Positions 52,740-61,555 are shown, counted from the stretch's first letter. The stretch: 64,000 nucleotides of DNA from Acidimicrobiales bacterium (GCA_041394245.1 JAWKIR010000004.1:186001-250000), one strand, 5' to 3'. Numbers and translations are program-made. The notes: generated by a model not told the origin, from the sequence alone.

Positions 52740-53837
52740 TCAGATCCGCGTGTCGGGTCGCTGGTAGCTGGTGCCGGGTCCGGCGTAGGAGAGCCCGTAG
52801 CCGGGTGGTGTCGACCACTCGAGCGATGGCGGTTCGGCGATGGACGCCTTCCACCAGGCGATGAGCCGATCCTCGTTGTCGTAGTCGAACGGATCCTCCA
52901 TGATCCGCTCGACGATGTCGCCAGGCGGGTGGGGGTTCTCGGCGAGCCAACGCGCGGTACGGGCCACCGCTTCGCGTGCGGGCACGACATCCCGGTAGCC
53001 GAGGACATGACGCAGCGAACTGATGTCGAAGGCACGGTGATGGGTCGACGGCTGCATCATCAGCGGTCGGGCGGGCACGGCCAACTCGACCGGCATCGAC
53101 ACGATCTCCCATTCGTGACCGAGTTCGGCGGCGCAGATCTCGATGACCTGGCGCACCGTCAGCAGCTCTTCGTCGGCCGCGTGGAAGATCCGCCCGGCCG
53201 CGGCCTCGGGCTGGTCGACGGCGAGATGGATCGCATGGGCGAGATTCTCGACGAATCCGAAACTGTGGGCGCTCTGGCCGCCGTCGGCGACAACGATGTG
53301 GGGCCGATCGTCGAGGATGCGCTTCACGATCAACCACTCGCGCGGGGCGAGCTGGCGAGGGCCGTAGACGTAGGGGTAGCGGAAGTGCGTCGCAGTCGGG
53401 TGATGCTCGAAGACGTACTGCTCGGTCCGGGCGATCCGATACGACTTGCCGTCTTCGGCCTCGGTTGCGGTCGGTGCGGTTTCCGGTGTGGGCAGCGGGA
53501 GCCCGGGAGGCTCATGGGCCCATGGGTCGAAGTAGCCGCGCAGGGCGGGGCCGCCTCCCACCGAGATGAAGTGACCGACCCGGCCGCGCAGCACCTCGGC
53601 GATGGTGCGGAGTCGGCCGTAGGTCACCACGGCGACGTCCCAGTCCTGCCCGCCGATCGCGTCGGCGAGCGCGTCGTGGTCGCGCACATCGCAGTGGATG
53701 TGGGGGAGGTGCATGACCTCGTCGACCTCGTGACCTCCCGTGTGGCAGACGGTGACATCGTGGCCCCGGGCCTCCAGGCCCGCGATGATCGGAGGTCCGG
53801 TCGGGCCGGTGCCACCGATGACCAACGTCCGGTTCAC
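52740..53837 (-). CDS. NAD-dependent epimerase/dehydratase-like protein
   Basis: A 365-residue extended SDR. The cofactor loop is LVIGGTGPTGPPI. The Tyr-x-x-x-Lys catalytic pair is altered: the segment reads SYRIARTEQYV, with Arg where Lys is expected, so catalysis may be atypical or lost. Further segments (YGPRQLAPREW, SFGFVENLAHAIHLA, GRIFHAADEE) fit an NDP-sugar epimerase or reductase-type scaffold. The GTG start at 53837 is preceded by an unusual direct/inverted repeat. It is the last gene of a three-gene minus-strand run with the SDR and the acyl-CoA ligase. Confidence 0.8.
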   Translation of the reverse strand: MNRTLVIGGTGPTGPPIIAGLEARGHDVTVCHTGGHEVDEVMHLPHIHCDVRDHDALADAIGGQDWDVAVVTYGRLRTIAEVLRGRVGHFISVGGGPALRGYFDPWAHEPPGLPLPTPETAPTATEAEDGKSYRIARTEQYVFEHHPTATHFRYPYVYGPRQLAPREWLIVKRILDDRPHIVVADGGQSAHSFGFVENLAHAIHLAVDQPEAAAGRIFHAADEELLTVRQVIEICAAELGHEWEIVSMPVELAVPARPLMMQPSTHHRAFDISSLRHVLGYRDVVPAREAVARTARWLAENPHPPGDIVERIMEDPFDYDNEDRLIAWWKASIAEPPSLEWSTPPGYGLSYAGPGTSYQRPDTRI

Positions 53838-53886
53838 GTCGGCATCACGAGGTTCTCCGGTGATGCCGACTCACGTCGGCATCACG
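53835..53886 (-). repeat. Direct-inverted-direct repeat at SDR/epimerase junction
   Basis: On the minus strand the 16-mer CGTGATGCCGACGTGA occurs at the end of the SDR gene and again at the epimerase start, and an inverted copy GTCGGCATCAC lies between them. Copy arms are 53875-53885, 53860-53870 (inverted) and 53838-53848. The middle copy can pair with the first (11 bp, 4-base loop containing the SDR stop) or with the second (11-base loop, touching the epimerase start). This gives two mutually exclusive hairpins. Confidence 0.8.
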
Positions 53887-54665
53887 TTGCCGCCGTCGAC
53901 GCAGATGGTCTGGCCGTTGACCATGGCGCTGTCGTCGCTGGCGAGGAAGAGCACCGGGCCGACCATGTCGTCGGCCTGGCTGTTGCGCTTCGTTGCCGAC
54001 ATGTCGGCGAAGATCTGATCGAACCCGCCCGGCACCTGCTTGTCGGTCGCCGGTGTCATCACCAGACCGGGGGCGATCGTGTTGGCGGTGACGCCGTACT
54101 TGCCGAGCTCGCCGGCCAGCTGCCGGGTGAGGCCGAGGACCGCGAACTTGGTCTGCTGGTATGCGTAGGAGCTGAGCGACCATGTCGTCGGATCGCCCGG
54201 TCCGCCGAGCGCCCCGAGCGGGAGGTAGCCGGCGATGGAGCCGATGTTGATGATCCGGCCCCAGCCCTTGCGGACCATCGTCGGCGCGAAGGCGCGGCAC
54301 ATCAGCCACTGGCCGATCACGTTGACGTCGTAGACGTGGCGGAGGTAGCCCACACTGTTGTCGCCGAGGTCGAGTTCGCCGTAGAGCGCCGCATTGTTGA
54401 CCAGCACGTCGATGGTGCCGAAGGTCTCGAGCACCGCATCACGGCACGCGTCGACCGACCCCTCGTCGGCGATGTCACAGTGCACGAACACGGCGTCGTC
54501 GCCGAGCGAGTCGGCGACCTCCTGACCCTGCTCCCGCCCGATGTCGACGACGGCGACCTTGGCACCCTCCGCGACGAAGCGTCGGCAATAGGCCTCGCCG
54601 ATCCCGCCGCCACCGCCGGTGATGACGGCCACTCTGCCGGCGAGCCGGCCCGTCGTGTCGCTCAT
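53871..54665 (-). CDS. SDR-family oxidoreductase
   Basis: A 264-residue classical SDR. The cofactor loop is VITGGGGGIGEAYC, the NNA motif is LVNNAALYGE, the active Ser is in NIGSIAGYLP and the Tyr/Lys pair in SSYAYQQTKFAVLG. The C-terminus is NGQTICVDGGNVMPT. ATG 54665 overlaps the acyl-CoA ligase stop by ATGA. It could act on an acyl-CoA or an alcohol in the same pathway as the ligase. Its last codons are duplicated just downstream. Confidence 0.9.
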   Translation of the reverse strand: MSDTTGRLAGRVAVITGGGGGIGEAYCRRFVAEGAKVAVVDIGREQGQEVADSLGDDAVFVHCDIADEGSVDACRDAVLETFGTIDVLVNNAALYGELDLGDNSVGYLRHVYDVNVIGQWLMCRAFAPTMVRKGWGRIINIGSIAGYLPLGALGGPGDPTTWSLSSYAYQQTKFAVLGLTRQLAGELGKYGVTANTIAPGLVMTPATDKQVPGGFDQIFADMSATKRNSQADDMVGPVLFLASDDSAMVNGQTICVDGGNVMPT

Positions 54666-56212
54666 TGTGTGGCTGCTCCTTCGTACTGCTCGCGCAGGAC
54701 TCGCTTGAGGACCTTGCCGGTCGGGTTGCGGGGGATGACGTCGGTGAACTCGACGAGCTTCGGCAGCTTGAACCGGGCGAGCTTGCCGTCGCAGTAATCG
54801 AGCACCTGCTGCGCGGTGATGCTCTCGTCGGACTTCACCACGACGGCGAGCGGGGACTCGCCCCACTTCTCGCTGGGCACGCCGATCACCGCGGCCTCGG
54901 TGATGCCGTCCATCGACACGAGCACGTTCTCGATCTCGGCCGGATAGACGTTCTCGCCCCCCGAGATGATCATGTCCTTCACCCGGTCCTGGATGTAGAC
55001 GAAGCCGTCGGCGTCCATGATGGCCACGTCGCCGGTGCGGAACCAACCGTCATCGTCGATCGACTCGGCGGTCGCTTCGGGTCGGTTCCAGTAGCCGGTC
55101 ATGACGTGGGGACCACGGATGAGCACCTCGCCGGGTTCGTCGGCCCCGCAATCGTCGCCCTTCTCGTCGACCACGCGAACCTCCGTGTGGAAGAACGCCT
55201 TGCCGGTGGACCCGGCGCGGACGAGCGCATCGTCGGGGGAGATGAGGCAGCCGGGGCCGCAGGTCTCGGTGAGGCCGTAGACCTGATGGATCTCGATGCC
55301 CATCGCGGCGTAGGTCTCGATGAGCGACACCGGGACCGGTGCTGCACCCGACATCACCCACCGCAGGCTGGAGATGTCGTGGGCGTCCTTGTCGTAGGTG
55401 AGGAGCATGAAGTTGAGCATCGCCGGCACGGCGAGGGTGACCGTGATGCGCTCCGAGCCGAAGATCTCCCAGATCTTCACGGGATCGAACTCGGACATGA
55501 TGATCGCGCTCCCGCCCTTGTGGAACGTCGACAGCAACGGGTTGAGCGCGCCGACGTGGAAGAGCGGCAGACAGATGAGGTAGCGGTCGCCATAGCGAAC
55601 GTCGGCCGTGGCGTTGGCGGTGATCACCGACCAGATCGCGGTCTTGTGGGAGTGCATCACCCCCTTGGGAAGGCCGGTGGTGCCCGACGTGTACATGATG
55701 AAGAGCAGGTCGTCGTCGGACGCGATCACATCGGGTTCGTCGGCGGAGGCGCGGCCGAGGAGGTCCTCGTAGCCGGTCGCGAACGACGGCCGATCGGCGG
55801 CGTCGCCGACATGGATCCAGTTCGTCACCTGGGTGCCGTCGGTGCCACGGCTGTGGAGTTCCTCCACCAGCTCGTTGAACGCGGTGCCGAACACCAGCGT
55901 GGTCGCGCCCGAATCGGTCAGGATGAACGACAGTTCGTCGGCGACCAGCCGCCAGTTCAGGGCGACGATGACGCCGCCGGCCTTCGCGGTACCGAAGAAC
56001 GTCTCGACGAACTCGGGTCCGTTCATGAGCAGTGTCGCGACACGGTCGCCCAGCTGGAGGCCCTCGCCGGTCATGGCATTGGCGACCCGGTTGCACCGCT
56101 CGTTGAGCTCGACATAGTTCTGCCGGCGACCGCTCGCGACGTCGAACACGGCGTCGACGTCGGGACTGAGCTGGGCCCGCTTGGTGATGAAGAGGCCGAT
56201 GTTGTTCTTCAT
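54662..56212 (-). CDS. AMP-dependent acyl-CoA synthetase
   Basis: A 516-residue ANL-superfamily ligase that activates a carboxylic acid to the CoA ester through an acyl-adenylate. The motifs are all present: MYTSGTTGLPKGV (P-loop), QVYGLTETCG, GYWNRPEATAES, WFRTGDVAIM, and the C-terminal Lys in RNPTGKVLKRVL. It heads the minus-strand operon with the two oxidoreductases, followed by their translationally coupled starts. The substrate is a medium or branched acid at best guess. Confidence 0.93.
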   Translation of the reverse strand: MKNNIGLFITKRAQLSPDVDAVFDVASGRRQNYVELNERCNRVANAMTGEGLQLGDRVATLLMNGPEFVETFFGTAKAGGVIVALNWRLVADELSFILTDSGATTLVFGTAFNELVEELHSRGTDGTQVTNWIHVGDAADRPSFATGYEDLLGRASADEPDVIASDDDLLFIMYTSGTTGLPKGVMHSHKTAIWSVITANATADVRYGDRYLICLPLFHVGALNPLLSTFHKGGSAIIMSEFDPVKIWEIFGSERITVTLAVPAMLNFMLLTYDKDAHDISSLRWVMSGAAPVPVSLIETYAAMGIEIHQVYGLTETCGPGCLISPDDALVRAGSTGKAFFHTEVRVVDEKGDDCGADEPGEVLIRGPHVMTGYWNRPEATAESIDDDGWFRTGDVAIMDADGFVYIQDRVKDMIISGGENVYPAEIENVLVSMDGITEAAVIGVPSEKWGESPLAVVVKSDESITAQQVLDYCDGKLARFKLPKLVEFTDVIPRNPTGKVLKRVLREQYEGAATQ

Positions 56213-56301
56213 GGTCGACGTGGACTCCTGTCGGGGTCGATCGGTGCCGGACGGCCCGGCATGGGTACGGGAACGCAGATGGTAGGGCCTATGGTGCCCG
56301 A

Positions 56302-56925
56302 GTGCCGATCGACGCTGTCGTCTTCGATCTCGGGAACGTGCTCGTCCACTGGGATCGTCGCCTGCTGTTCGAGAAGCTGATCGACGATCCCGCCGAGCTC
56401 GACAGGTTCCTCGACGAGGTGCTGACGCTCGAGGTCAACGCCGATCTCGACCGGGGCGTGCCGCTCCCGGAGGTGACCGCCGCCCTCGCGCAGCGGTTTC
56501 CGGCCGATCGCGTGCTGATCGAGGCGTTTCGCGACCGTTGGCCGGAAACGCTCGGCGAGATCCTGTGGGATTCCGTGGCGATTCTCGAGGAGCTCCGATC
56601 GTTGCCCGTCACCCTGCTCGCGCTGAGCAACTGGGGACGAGACACGTTCGCGGTCGCGGAACCGCAGCTGCCGTTCCTGCATCTCTTCGACGGCCTGGTC
56701 ATCAGCGGACGCGAGGGGGTGGTCAAGCCCGACCCGGCGATCTTCGAGCTCCTGTGCCACCGCCATGGCGTGGACGCCTCGTCAACGGTGTTCATCGACG
56801 ACAGCGCCGCCAACATCGCGACGGCCGACTCGCTCGGGTTTCGCACCGTGCGCTTCGCTGATCCGCGCCAGTGCCGCCGCGAGCTGATCGATCTCGGTCT
56901 CGACCTCGCACCGATGGGGTCCTAG
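56302..56925 (+). CDS. HAD-family hydrolase
   Basis: A 207-residue phosphatase-like protein. The nucleophile motif is VVFDLGNVLVHWD, motif II is LLALSNWG, and motif IV is VFIDDSAANI. It resembles YihX/haloacid dehalogenase-like phosphatases. The start is GTG 56302, 89 bases from the divergent ligase start. It is followed after 12 bases by the crotonase gene. Substrate unknown. Confidence 0.88.
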   Translation: MPIDAVVFDLGNVLVHWDRRLLFEKLIDDPAELDRFLDEVLTLEVNADLDRGVPLPEVTAALAQRFPADRVLIEAFRDRWPETLGEILWDSVAILEELRSLPVTLLALSNWGRDTFAVAEPQLPFLHLFDGLVISGREGVVKPDPAIFELLCHRHGVDASSTVFIDDSAANIATADSLGFRTVRFADPRQCRRELIDLGLDLAPMGS

Positions 56926-56937
56926 CCTTCACCATTC

Positions 56938-57705
56938 ATGGACGACGTCTTGCACATCGAGGTTGTCGACGAGGTCGCGCTCGTGGTCATGAACCGGCCT
57001 CACCGGCGCAATGCCCTCAACTCGCTGCTCGTCGGCGGCCTCCGCGCGACCATGGTGTCGCTCGACGAACGTGACGATGTTCGAGCGATCGTCCTCACCG
57101 GCGCCGACCCTGCGTTCTGCGCGGGCGTCGATCTCAAGGAGTTGGCCGAGGGCGGGAGCGTGTCGGCGGGTGCCGGCGACGGGCACCCGTTTCCTCCGGA
57201 CATGTCGACGCCGGTCATCGGTGCGGTCAATGGCCCCGCGGTCACCGGAGGGCTCGAGCTGGCGCTCGCCTGTGATCTTCTGATCGCGTCGGATCGGGCA
57301 TCGTTCGCCGACACCCACGCCCGCGTGGGGATCCTTCCCGGTTGGGGCCTCACGGTCGAGCTGCCCCGCGCCGTGGGCGTGCGGCGGGCGCGTCAGATGA
57401 GCTACACGGGCAACTATGTCGACGCCGATCAGGCGCTCGCATGGGGATTGGTCAACGAGGTCGTACCCCACGCCCAGCTGCTCGATCGGGCTCGGGCGCT
57501 CGGACGCGACATCGCCGAGGTCCCCGCCGCGGCATCGGCTGCGATGAAGCGTCTCTACTGGGCGACGCACAACGTGACCGTCGCCGACGGCACGCTGGTC
57601 GAGCGGGAGGTCTCCCGACGTTGGCTGGAGTCGGGAGGGTTCGATCGCGAACAACTGGCCGAGTCTCGCGAGGCGATCCAGGCCCGGGGTGCCGCGCAGC
57701 AATAG
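56938..57705 (+). CDS. Enoyl-CoA hydratase/isomerase (crotonase) family protein
   Basis: A 255-residue crotonase. The oxyanion segments are DPAFCAGVDLKEL and GPAVTGGLELALACD, where the first catalytic Glu (GGLE) is kept. The second catalytic Glu of true hydratases, at F-x-x-x-E, is His here (FADTHARVGILPG). That suggests a different reaction than water addition, or a related isomerase. It is not MenB (no matching signatures). It forms a two-gene unit with the HAD gene. Confidence 0.85.
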   Translation: MDDVLHIEVVDEVALVVMNRPHRRNALNSLLVGGLRATMVSLDERDDVRAIVLTGADPAFCAGVDLKELAEGGSVSAGAGDGHPFPPDMSTPVIGAVNGPAVTGGLELALACDLLIASDRASFADTHARVGILPGWGLTVELPRAVGVRRARQMSYTGNYVDADQALAWGLVNEVVPHAQLLDRARALGRDIAEVPAAASAAMKRLYWATHNVTVADGTLVEREVSRRWLESGGFDREQLAESREAIQARGAAQQ

Positions 57706-57725
57706 TGGTTCGCCGCACGCCAACC

Positions 57726-57755
57726 TTGTGTCATCAAGACTGACACATGTAGGGT
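57726..57755 (+). promoter_or_regulatory. Promoter with palindromic operator upstream of the selenoprotein gene
   Basis: A perfect inverted repeat, TGTGTCA-TCAAGAC-TGACACA, fills 57727-57747. It overlaps the -35 (TTGTGT, 57726-57731), with a -10 TAGGGT at 57750-57755 and 18-base spacing. A GAGGAG ribosome site precedes ATG 57786. The TetR gene at the end of this operon is the obvious candidate for the binding protein. Confidence 0.7.
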
Positions 57756-57785
57756 CGGCATCGAACCACACCGAGGAGTCACCGT

Positions 57786-58940
57786 ATGTCCGGCGATGCG
57801 CCCATGCGATCCCATGCCGCCACGTTGACCGCACCCGAGTTCTCCGACCCGGCGTTCGTGACGCCTGTGCCGCTGGCCGAGGCAACGGTCGCCATCGTGA
57901 CCTCGGCGGCCCTGCATCGGGCGTCCGACGAAGGCTTCGCGCAGAACGACGCGAGCTATCGCGCCATCCCCCGTGCGGCGCGGGATCTCGTGCTCGGTCA
58001 CTGGAGTCCGAACTTCGACCGCGCCGGGTTCACCGCCGACCTCAATGTCGTCTACCCGATCGACCGTCTCGAGGAGTTGGCAGCACGAGGTGTGATCGGA
58101 TCGGTCGCCGAGCGGCACTTCTCGTTCGCCGGCAACCAACCCGATGACCTTGCGACGATCATCCACGACTCCGGGCCGGCCGCCGCGGCGGAGCTGAAGG
58201 CCGATGGTGTCGACGTCGTGTTGTTGACGCCCGTTTGACCGCTCTGCACGCGCACCGTGTGTGTGCTCGCCCACATCATCGAGGCCGCCGGCATCGCCAC
58301 GGTGACGCTCGCCTCCATGCGTCCGGTCGCCGAGAAGATCGGCGCGCCGAGGGTGCTCCACGGCGAGTTCCCGCTGGGACGCCCACTCGGCAGACCCGGT
58401 GATCCCGATTTCCAGCACGATGTCCTGGCCCGTGCGTTCGCGCTGCTCGACGCGCCGTCGGGTCCGGTGATCGAGAGCCACCCGGTCGTGATCGAGGAGA
58501 GCGCCGACGCGGTGTCGTGCCGGCTTCCCCCCGCCTACGACGCCGACGCGTCCCCGGCGGTCGCCGAGGCTCGGGGTATCCGCAACGCGTACGACCGCAT
58601 CGTCGCCCGCCGCGGCGTGACCACGGTCGGACGGGCCATCGACGCCGACACGGTGCCCGACGCGCTCGAAGCGCTCGAGCGGATCGCCGCCGGCGCGGCT
58701 CTCAAGGACGCTGCGCTGCCCGGGAAGAACACCGTCGCGGTCTGTCACGACATCCGCACCTACTACGAGGAGGCCGCCATCGAGCTGGCCGACGGACCGG
58801 TCGCCGGCGGTCGGGCGATCGAGAACTGGTTCTTCGAGGAAACCCAAGCGGGCAAGGTCGTCCTGGCTGCCCGCAAGGCGCTCTCGGACCAGGACGTGCC
58901 GTTCCCGTTCTGGTTCTACATGGCACCGGGGCACCGATGA
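57786..58940 (+). CDS. GrdB-like selenoprotein (glycine/sarcosine/betaine reductase selenoprotein B family), in-frame UGA as Sec
   Basis: Two consecutive open frames (57786-58238 and 58257-58940) are in the same phase, separated only by TGA at 58236-58238. Read through, they give one 384-residue protein with Sec at position 151 in TPV-U-PLCTRTV, a U-x-x-C motif. Family members I recall with Cys at this position read TPVCPLC, so Sec is expected. The N-terminal part (VPLAEATVAIVTSAALH, DLNVVYPIDRLEELA) and the C-terminal part (GVTTVGRAIDADTVPDALE, FPFWFYMAPGHR) both match the family. It is possibly a redox enzyme or reductase subunit. It overlaps a TetR gene by ATGA and has a palindrome in its promoter. 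No sel genes are in the window. Confidence 0.85.
58236..58266 (+). promoter_or_regulatory. Candidate bacterial SECIS hairpin after UGA
   Basis: Seven bases after the UGA begins the 21-base sequence 58246-58266, GCACGCGCAC then CGTGTGTGTGC. It folds to a 9-bp stem with two G-U pairs and a small loop about 17-19 bases from the UGA. This fits the position and size of bacterial SECIS elements, which lie within the coding region directly after UGA. The loop identity was not tested computationally. Confidence 0.6.
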
Positions 58941-59554
58941 GTGCCGACATGATTCCGACGATCGACGGTCGGCGGGCCCGCCGCGATCAGAACCGAGATC
59001 GCGTCGTCGACGCACTTCTCGACATCTACCGCGAGGGCAACCTCCAGCCCTCGGTCGCCGAGGTGGCGGAACGCTCTGGAGTCTCGCATCGGAGCGTGTT
59101 CCGCTACTTCGAGGATCTCGACGAGCTCTACCGGGTGACGGTCGAGCGGCAGCTCATGTCGATCTTCGACCGGCTCGTCATCCGCGCGATCGGGGAGGGA
59201 AAGCTCGATGATCGCGTCGACGCGATCATCGAGAACCGCCAGGAGATCTACGAGGTGGCCGGCCAGGTCGCCCGAGTCGGCCAGATGCTCGCGCCCGTCG
59301 AGCCGATCATCGCCGATCACCATCGCGACATGGCCGGCCGGGCCGTGGCCCAGGTCGGCCAGCACTTCGCGGAGGAGCTCTCGGCGTTCACCGAGGATCA
59401 TCGCGCCGCCACGCAGGAAGCCCTCGCCGTTGCGTTGTCGCTCGATTCCATCGACTATCTCCGCCACGTTCGCGGCCTGACCCGGCAGGAATCCTCCGCG
59501 GCGATTCGAGCGACCCTGCTCGGGCTGCTGACCGTTCCCACTTCTGCAACCTAG
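58937..59554 (+). CDS. TetR-family transcriptional regulator
   Basis: A 205-residue repressor. The helix-turn-helix is SVAEVAERSGVSHRSVFRYFEDLDELYR (residues about 37-64, quoted in parts) and the remainder is a helical ligand-binding domain. ATG 58937 overlaps the selenoprotein stop by ATGA, so it is translated with it. The perfect palindrome at 57727-57747 in the promoter suggests negative autoregulation by a ligand of the pathway. The ligand is unknown. Confidence 0.9.
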   Translation: MSADMIPTIDGRRARRDQNRDRVVDALLDIYREGNLQPSVAEVAERSGVSHRSVFRYFEDLDELYRVTVERQLMSIFDRLVIRAIGEGKLDDRVDAIIENRQEIYEVAGQVARVGQMLAPVEPIIADHHRDMAGRAVAQVGQHFAEELSAFTEDHRAATQEALAVALSLDSIDYLRHVRGLTRQESSAAIRATLLGLLTVPTSAT

Positions 59555-59566
59555 GAGCTGACCGTG

Positions 59567-60397
59567 ATGGACGTCGTACTGCTCGGCACGGGTTCACCGA
59601 TGCCCGACCCCAACCGGGCCGGGCCCTCGACACTGCTGAAGGCAGGCGAGGGCGGACTCGAACAGGTGCTGGTCGACACCGGCCGGGGCTGCATCATGCG
59701 GATGGCGGCAGCGGGTTCGCTTCCGGGGTTCCTCCAGGGAGTCCTGATCACGCACCTGCACAGCGATCACCTCACCGATTTCAACGACGTGGTGACCACC
59801 CACTGGATCATGTCGCAGCAGCCGACCCCGCTGAAGGTGTGGGGACCGCCGGGCCTGCAGCGCTATGTCGACCACATGATGAAGGCGCTCGAGCCCGATG
59901 TCGGCTACCGCATCGCCCACCACGACGATCTCACGTGGGCGCCGATCGTCGACGTCACCGAGGTGTCGCCTGGCGACGCGTTCGCGGTCGGCGCGATGAG
60001 CGTCTCGGTCCATCAGACCATGCATGCGCCGGTCGAGCCGACGATCGGCTTCCGGGTCGAGCGCGAGGGCACGATCGTCGCCCTTGCCGGCGATACCATT
60101 CCGTGCGCCGGTCTCGACGAGCTCACTGCCGGCGCCGACGTCTACGTGCAGACCGTGATCCGCGACGACCTGGTGAAGCTCGTGCCGATGGCGCGGCTCC
60201 AGGACATCCTCGACTACCACTCGAGCGTCGAGCAGGCGGCCCGGACTGCATCGAACAACGGCGTGAAGACGCTGCTCATGACGCACTACGTGCCCGCGCC
60301 GCAGCCCGCCCAGTACGACGAGTGGATCGCGATCGCGGCCGAACACTTCGATGGCGAGATCGTGATGGGCGACGACCTCACGACCGTCACCGTCTGA
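59567..60397 (+). CDS. Metallo-beta-lactamase-fold hydrolase, RNase Z-like
   Basis: A 276-residue MBL protein. The opening VVLLGTGSPMP resembles RNase Z/phosphodiesterase members, and HLHSDHLTD is the metal motif. Further ligands are in VHQTMHAPV and LAGDTIP, and MTHYVP is the last His. It may hydrolyse a cyclic ester or phosphodiester; tRNA processing is possible but the typical RNase Z exosite arm is absent. ATG 59567 is chosen over GTG 59564 by spacing from AGGAG. It is 12 bases after TetR. Confidence 0.8.
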   Translation: MDVVLLGTGSPMPDPNRAGPSTLLKAGEGGLEQVLVDTGRGCIMRMAAAGSLPGFLQGVLITHLHSDHLTDFNDVVTTHWIMSQQPTPLKVWGPPGLQRYVDHMMKALEPDVGYRIAHHDDLTWAPIVDVTEVSPGDAFAVGAMSVSVHQTMHAPVEPTIGFRVEREGTIVALAGDTIPCAGLDELTAGADVYVQTVIRDDLVKLVPMARLQDILDYHSSVEQAARTASNNGVKTLLMTHYVPAPQPAQYDEWIAIAAEHFDGEIVMGDDLTTVTV

Positions 60398-60424
60398 GCT
60401 TCGCGCGACAGCTGTCGGCGGCGA

Positions 60425-61555
60425 TTACCAGTCGACGGCCGACTCGGGCGCGGCACCGAGGATGCCCTCGGCGAACGCGAACGTGTGTGCCGGGCTCACC
60501 ATGGCGTGCTGACTGCCGGCATGGATGTCGCGGAACGCCCGCTGGAACGCTCCGTCGCGCAGGGCCGTCGTGCCGATGTGGCGGTAGAGCTTCTGGATCG
60601 CCTCGGTGGCCTGTTGGGTGAACCACGTCGTCGCCTGCAGGGCCTCACCGACGAGGCCCTGGTCGGGATTGTCGTCGAGGGCGGACTTCTCGGCCTTGGT
60701 GAACGCGGTGCGGATCCACAGGTCGCCCGAACGGTAGAGGCTCTCGGCCTCGGCCAGGTCGTACTGGAAACGGGGGTCGTCGGCCAGGCCGGTCTTGCCG
60801 GTCATCCGCTGCTTGGTCTTGGCGATCACGGCGGCCTCGTCGATGGCGCGGCGCATGACACCGAGTGCCCAACCGGCATGGCCGATCTCGGTCAGGTGGA
60901 GAATGCCGAGATCGAACTGCTTGCCACCCCGATGGCGGGTGAAACCGAACATCGAGAATGTCCGGTCCGCCGGCACGTCGCTGTCGATCCGGTAGTCGTA
61001 GCTTGCCGTGGACCGCAGACCCATCACGTCCCAGTTGCCGATCACCTCGGCCTCGGCCTTCGGTACGACGGCGAAGATGTAGTCGGGATCGCCCTGCTCG
61101 GGTTGGGTGAACGAGCCGCTGCCGGCCCAGTCGGCGTGCTCGAGGCCGGAGCCGAACGAGTAGTTGCCGGTGATGTGGAAGCTGTCGCCCCGGGGCACGG
61201 CGGTGCCGTTGGGTGCGAACTGGCCGGCCACGAGCGGCACGCCGTCGGCGAACATCTGGTCGGTGAACGAGTCGGGGCAATACGAGCTGAAGTACGCGGT
61301 GGCGGTGCTGCCGGCCATCACGACCCAACCGATCGAGCCGTCGGCCCGGGCGAGTTCGGTGAACACATCGAGGCTGTCGACCGCATTGAGCTCGGCCCCG
61401 CCGACGTCCTTGGTGACGAGAGCGCCGTAGAGGCCGGCCTCCTTGCAGAGCCGGACTGCCTCGTCGGTCATCGGTGATCCATCGGCCTCGGCCTTGGCGC
61501 CTTCCGCGTCGAGAGCGGAACGGAGGTCACGGGCGGCGTCGAGCAGTTGGTTCAT
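60425..61555 (-). CDS. Acyl-CoA dehydrogenase-fold flavin monooxygenase (HsaA/HpaB-like)
   Basis: A 376-residue flavoprotein with the acyl-CoA dehydrogenase fold, matching the class D two-component monooxygenase group (LVAGQFAPNGTAVPRGDSF, GLEHADWAGSGSF, GLRSTASYDYRID). The catalytic Glu of true dehydrogenases is not evident. Such enzymes hydroxylate aromatic or steroid ring systems with reduced flavin from a partner reductase, which is not in the window. The start is ATG 61555 with AGGAGAACC upstream. Confidence 0.8.
   Translation of the reverse strand: MNQLLDAARDLRSALDAEGAKAEADGSPMTDEAVRLCKEAGLYGALVTKDVGGAELNAVDSLDVFTELARADGSIGWVVMAGSTATAYFSSYCPDSFTDQMFADGVPLVAGQFAPNGTAVPRGDSFHITGNYSFGSGLEHADWAGSGSFTQPEQGDPDYIFAVVPKAEAEVIGNWDVMGLRSTASYDYRIDSDVPADRTFSMFGFTRHRGGKQFDLGILHLTEIGHAGWALGVMRRAIDEAAVIAKTKQRMTGKTGLADDPRFQYDLAEAESLYRSGDLWIRTAFTKAEKSALDDNPDQGLVGEALQATTWFTQQATEAIQKLYRHIGTTALRDGAFQRAFRDIHAGSQHAMVSPAHTFAFAEGILGAAPESAVDW

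Noticed and set aside
56938..57705. MenB, the missing menaquinone naphthoate synthase
   Set aside because: Lacks MenB signature regions and sits far from the men operon.
58236..58238. UGA taken as an ordinary stop splitting two small genes
   Set aside because: Both halves lie in one frame, align with one family, and the codon falls in a conserved Cys/Sec motif.
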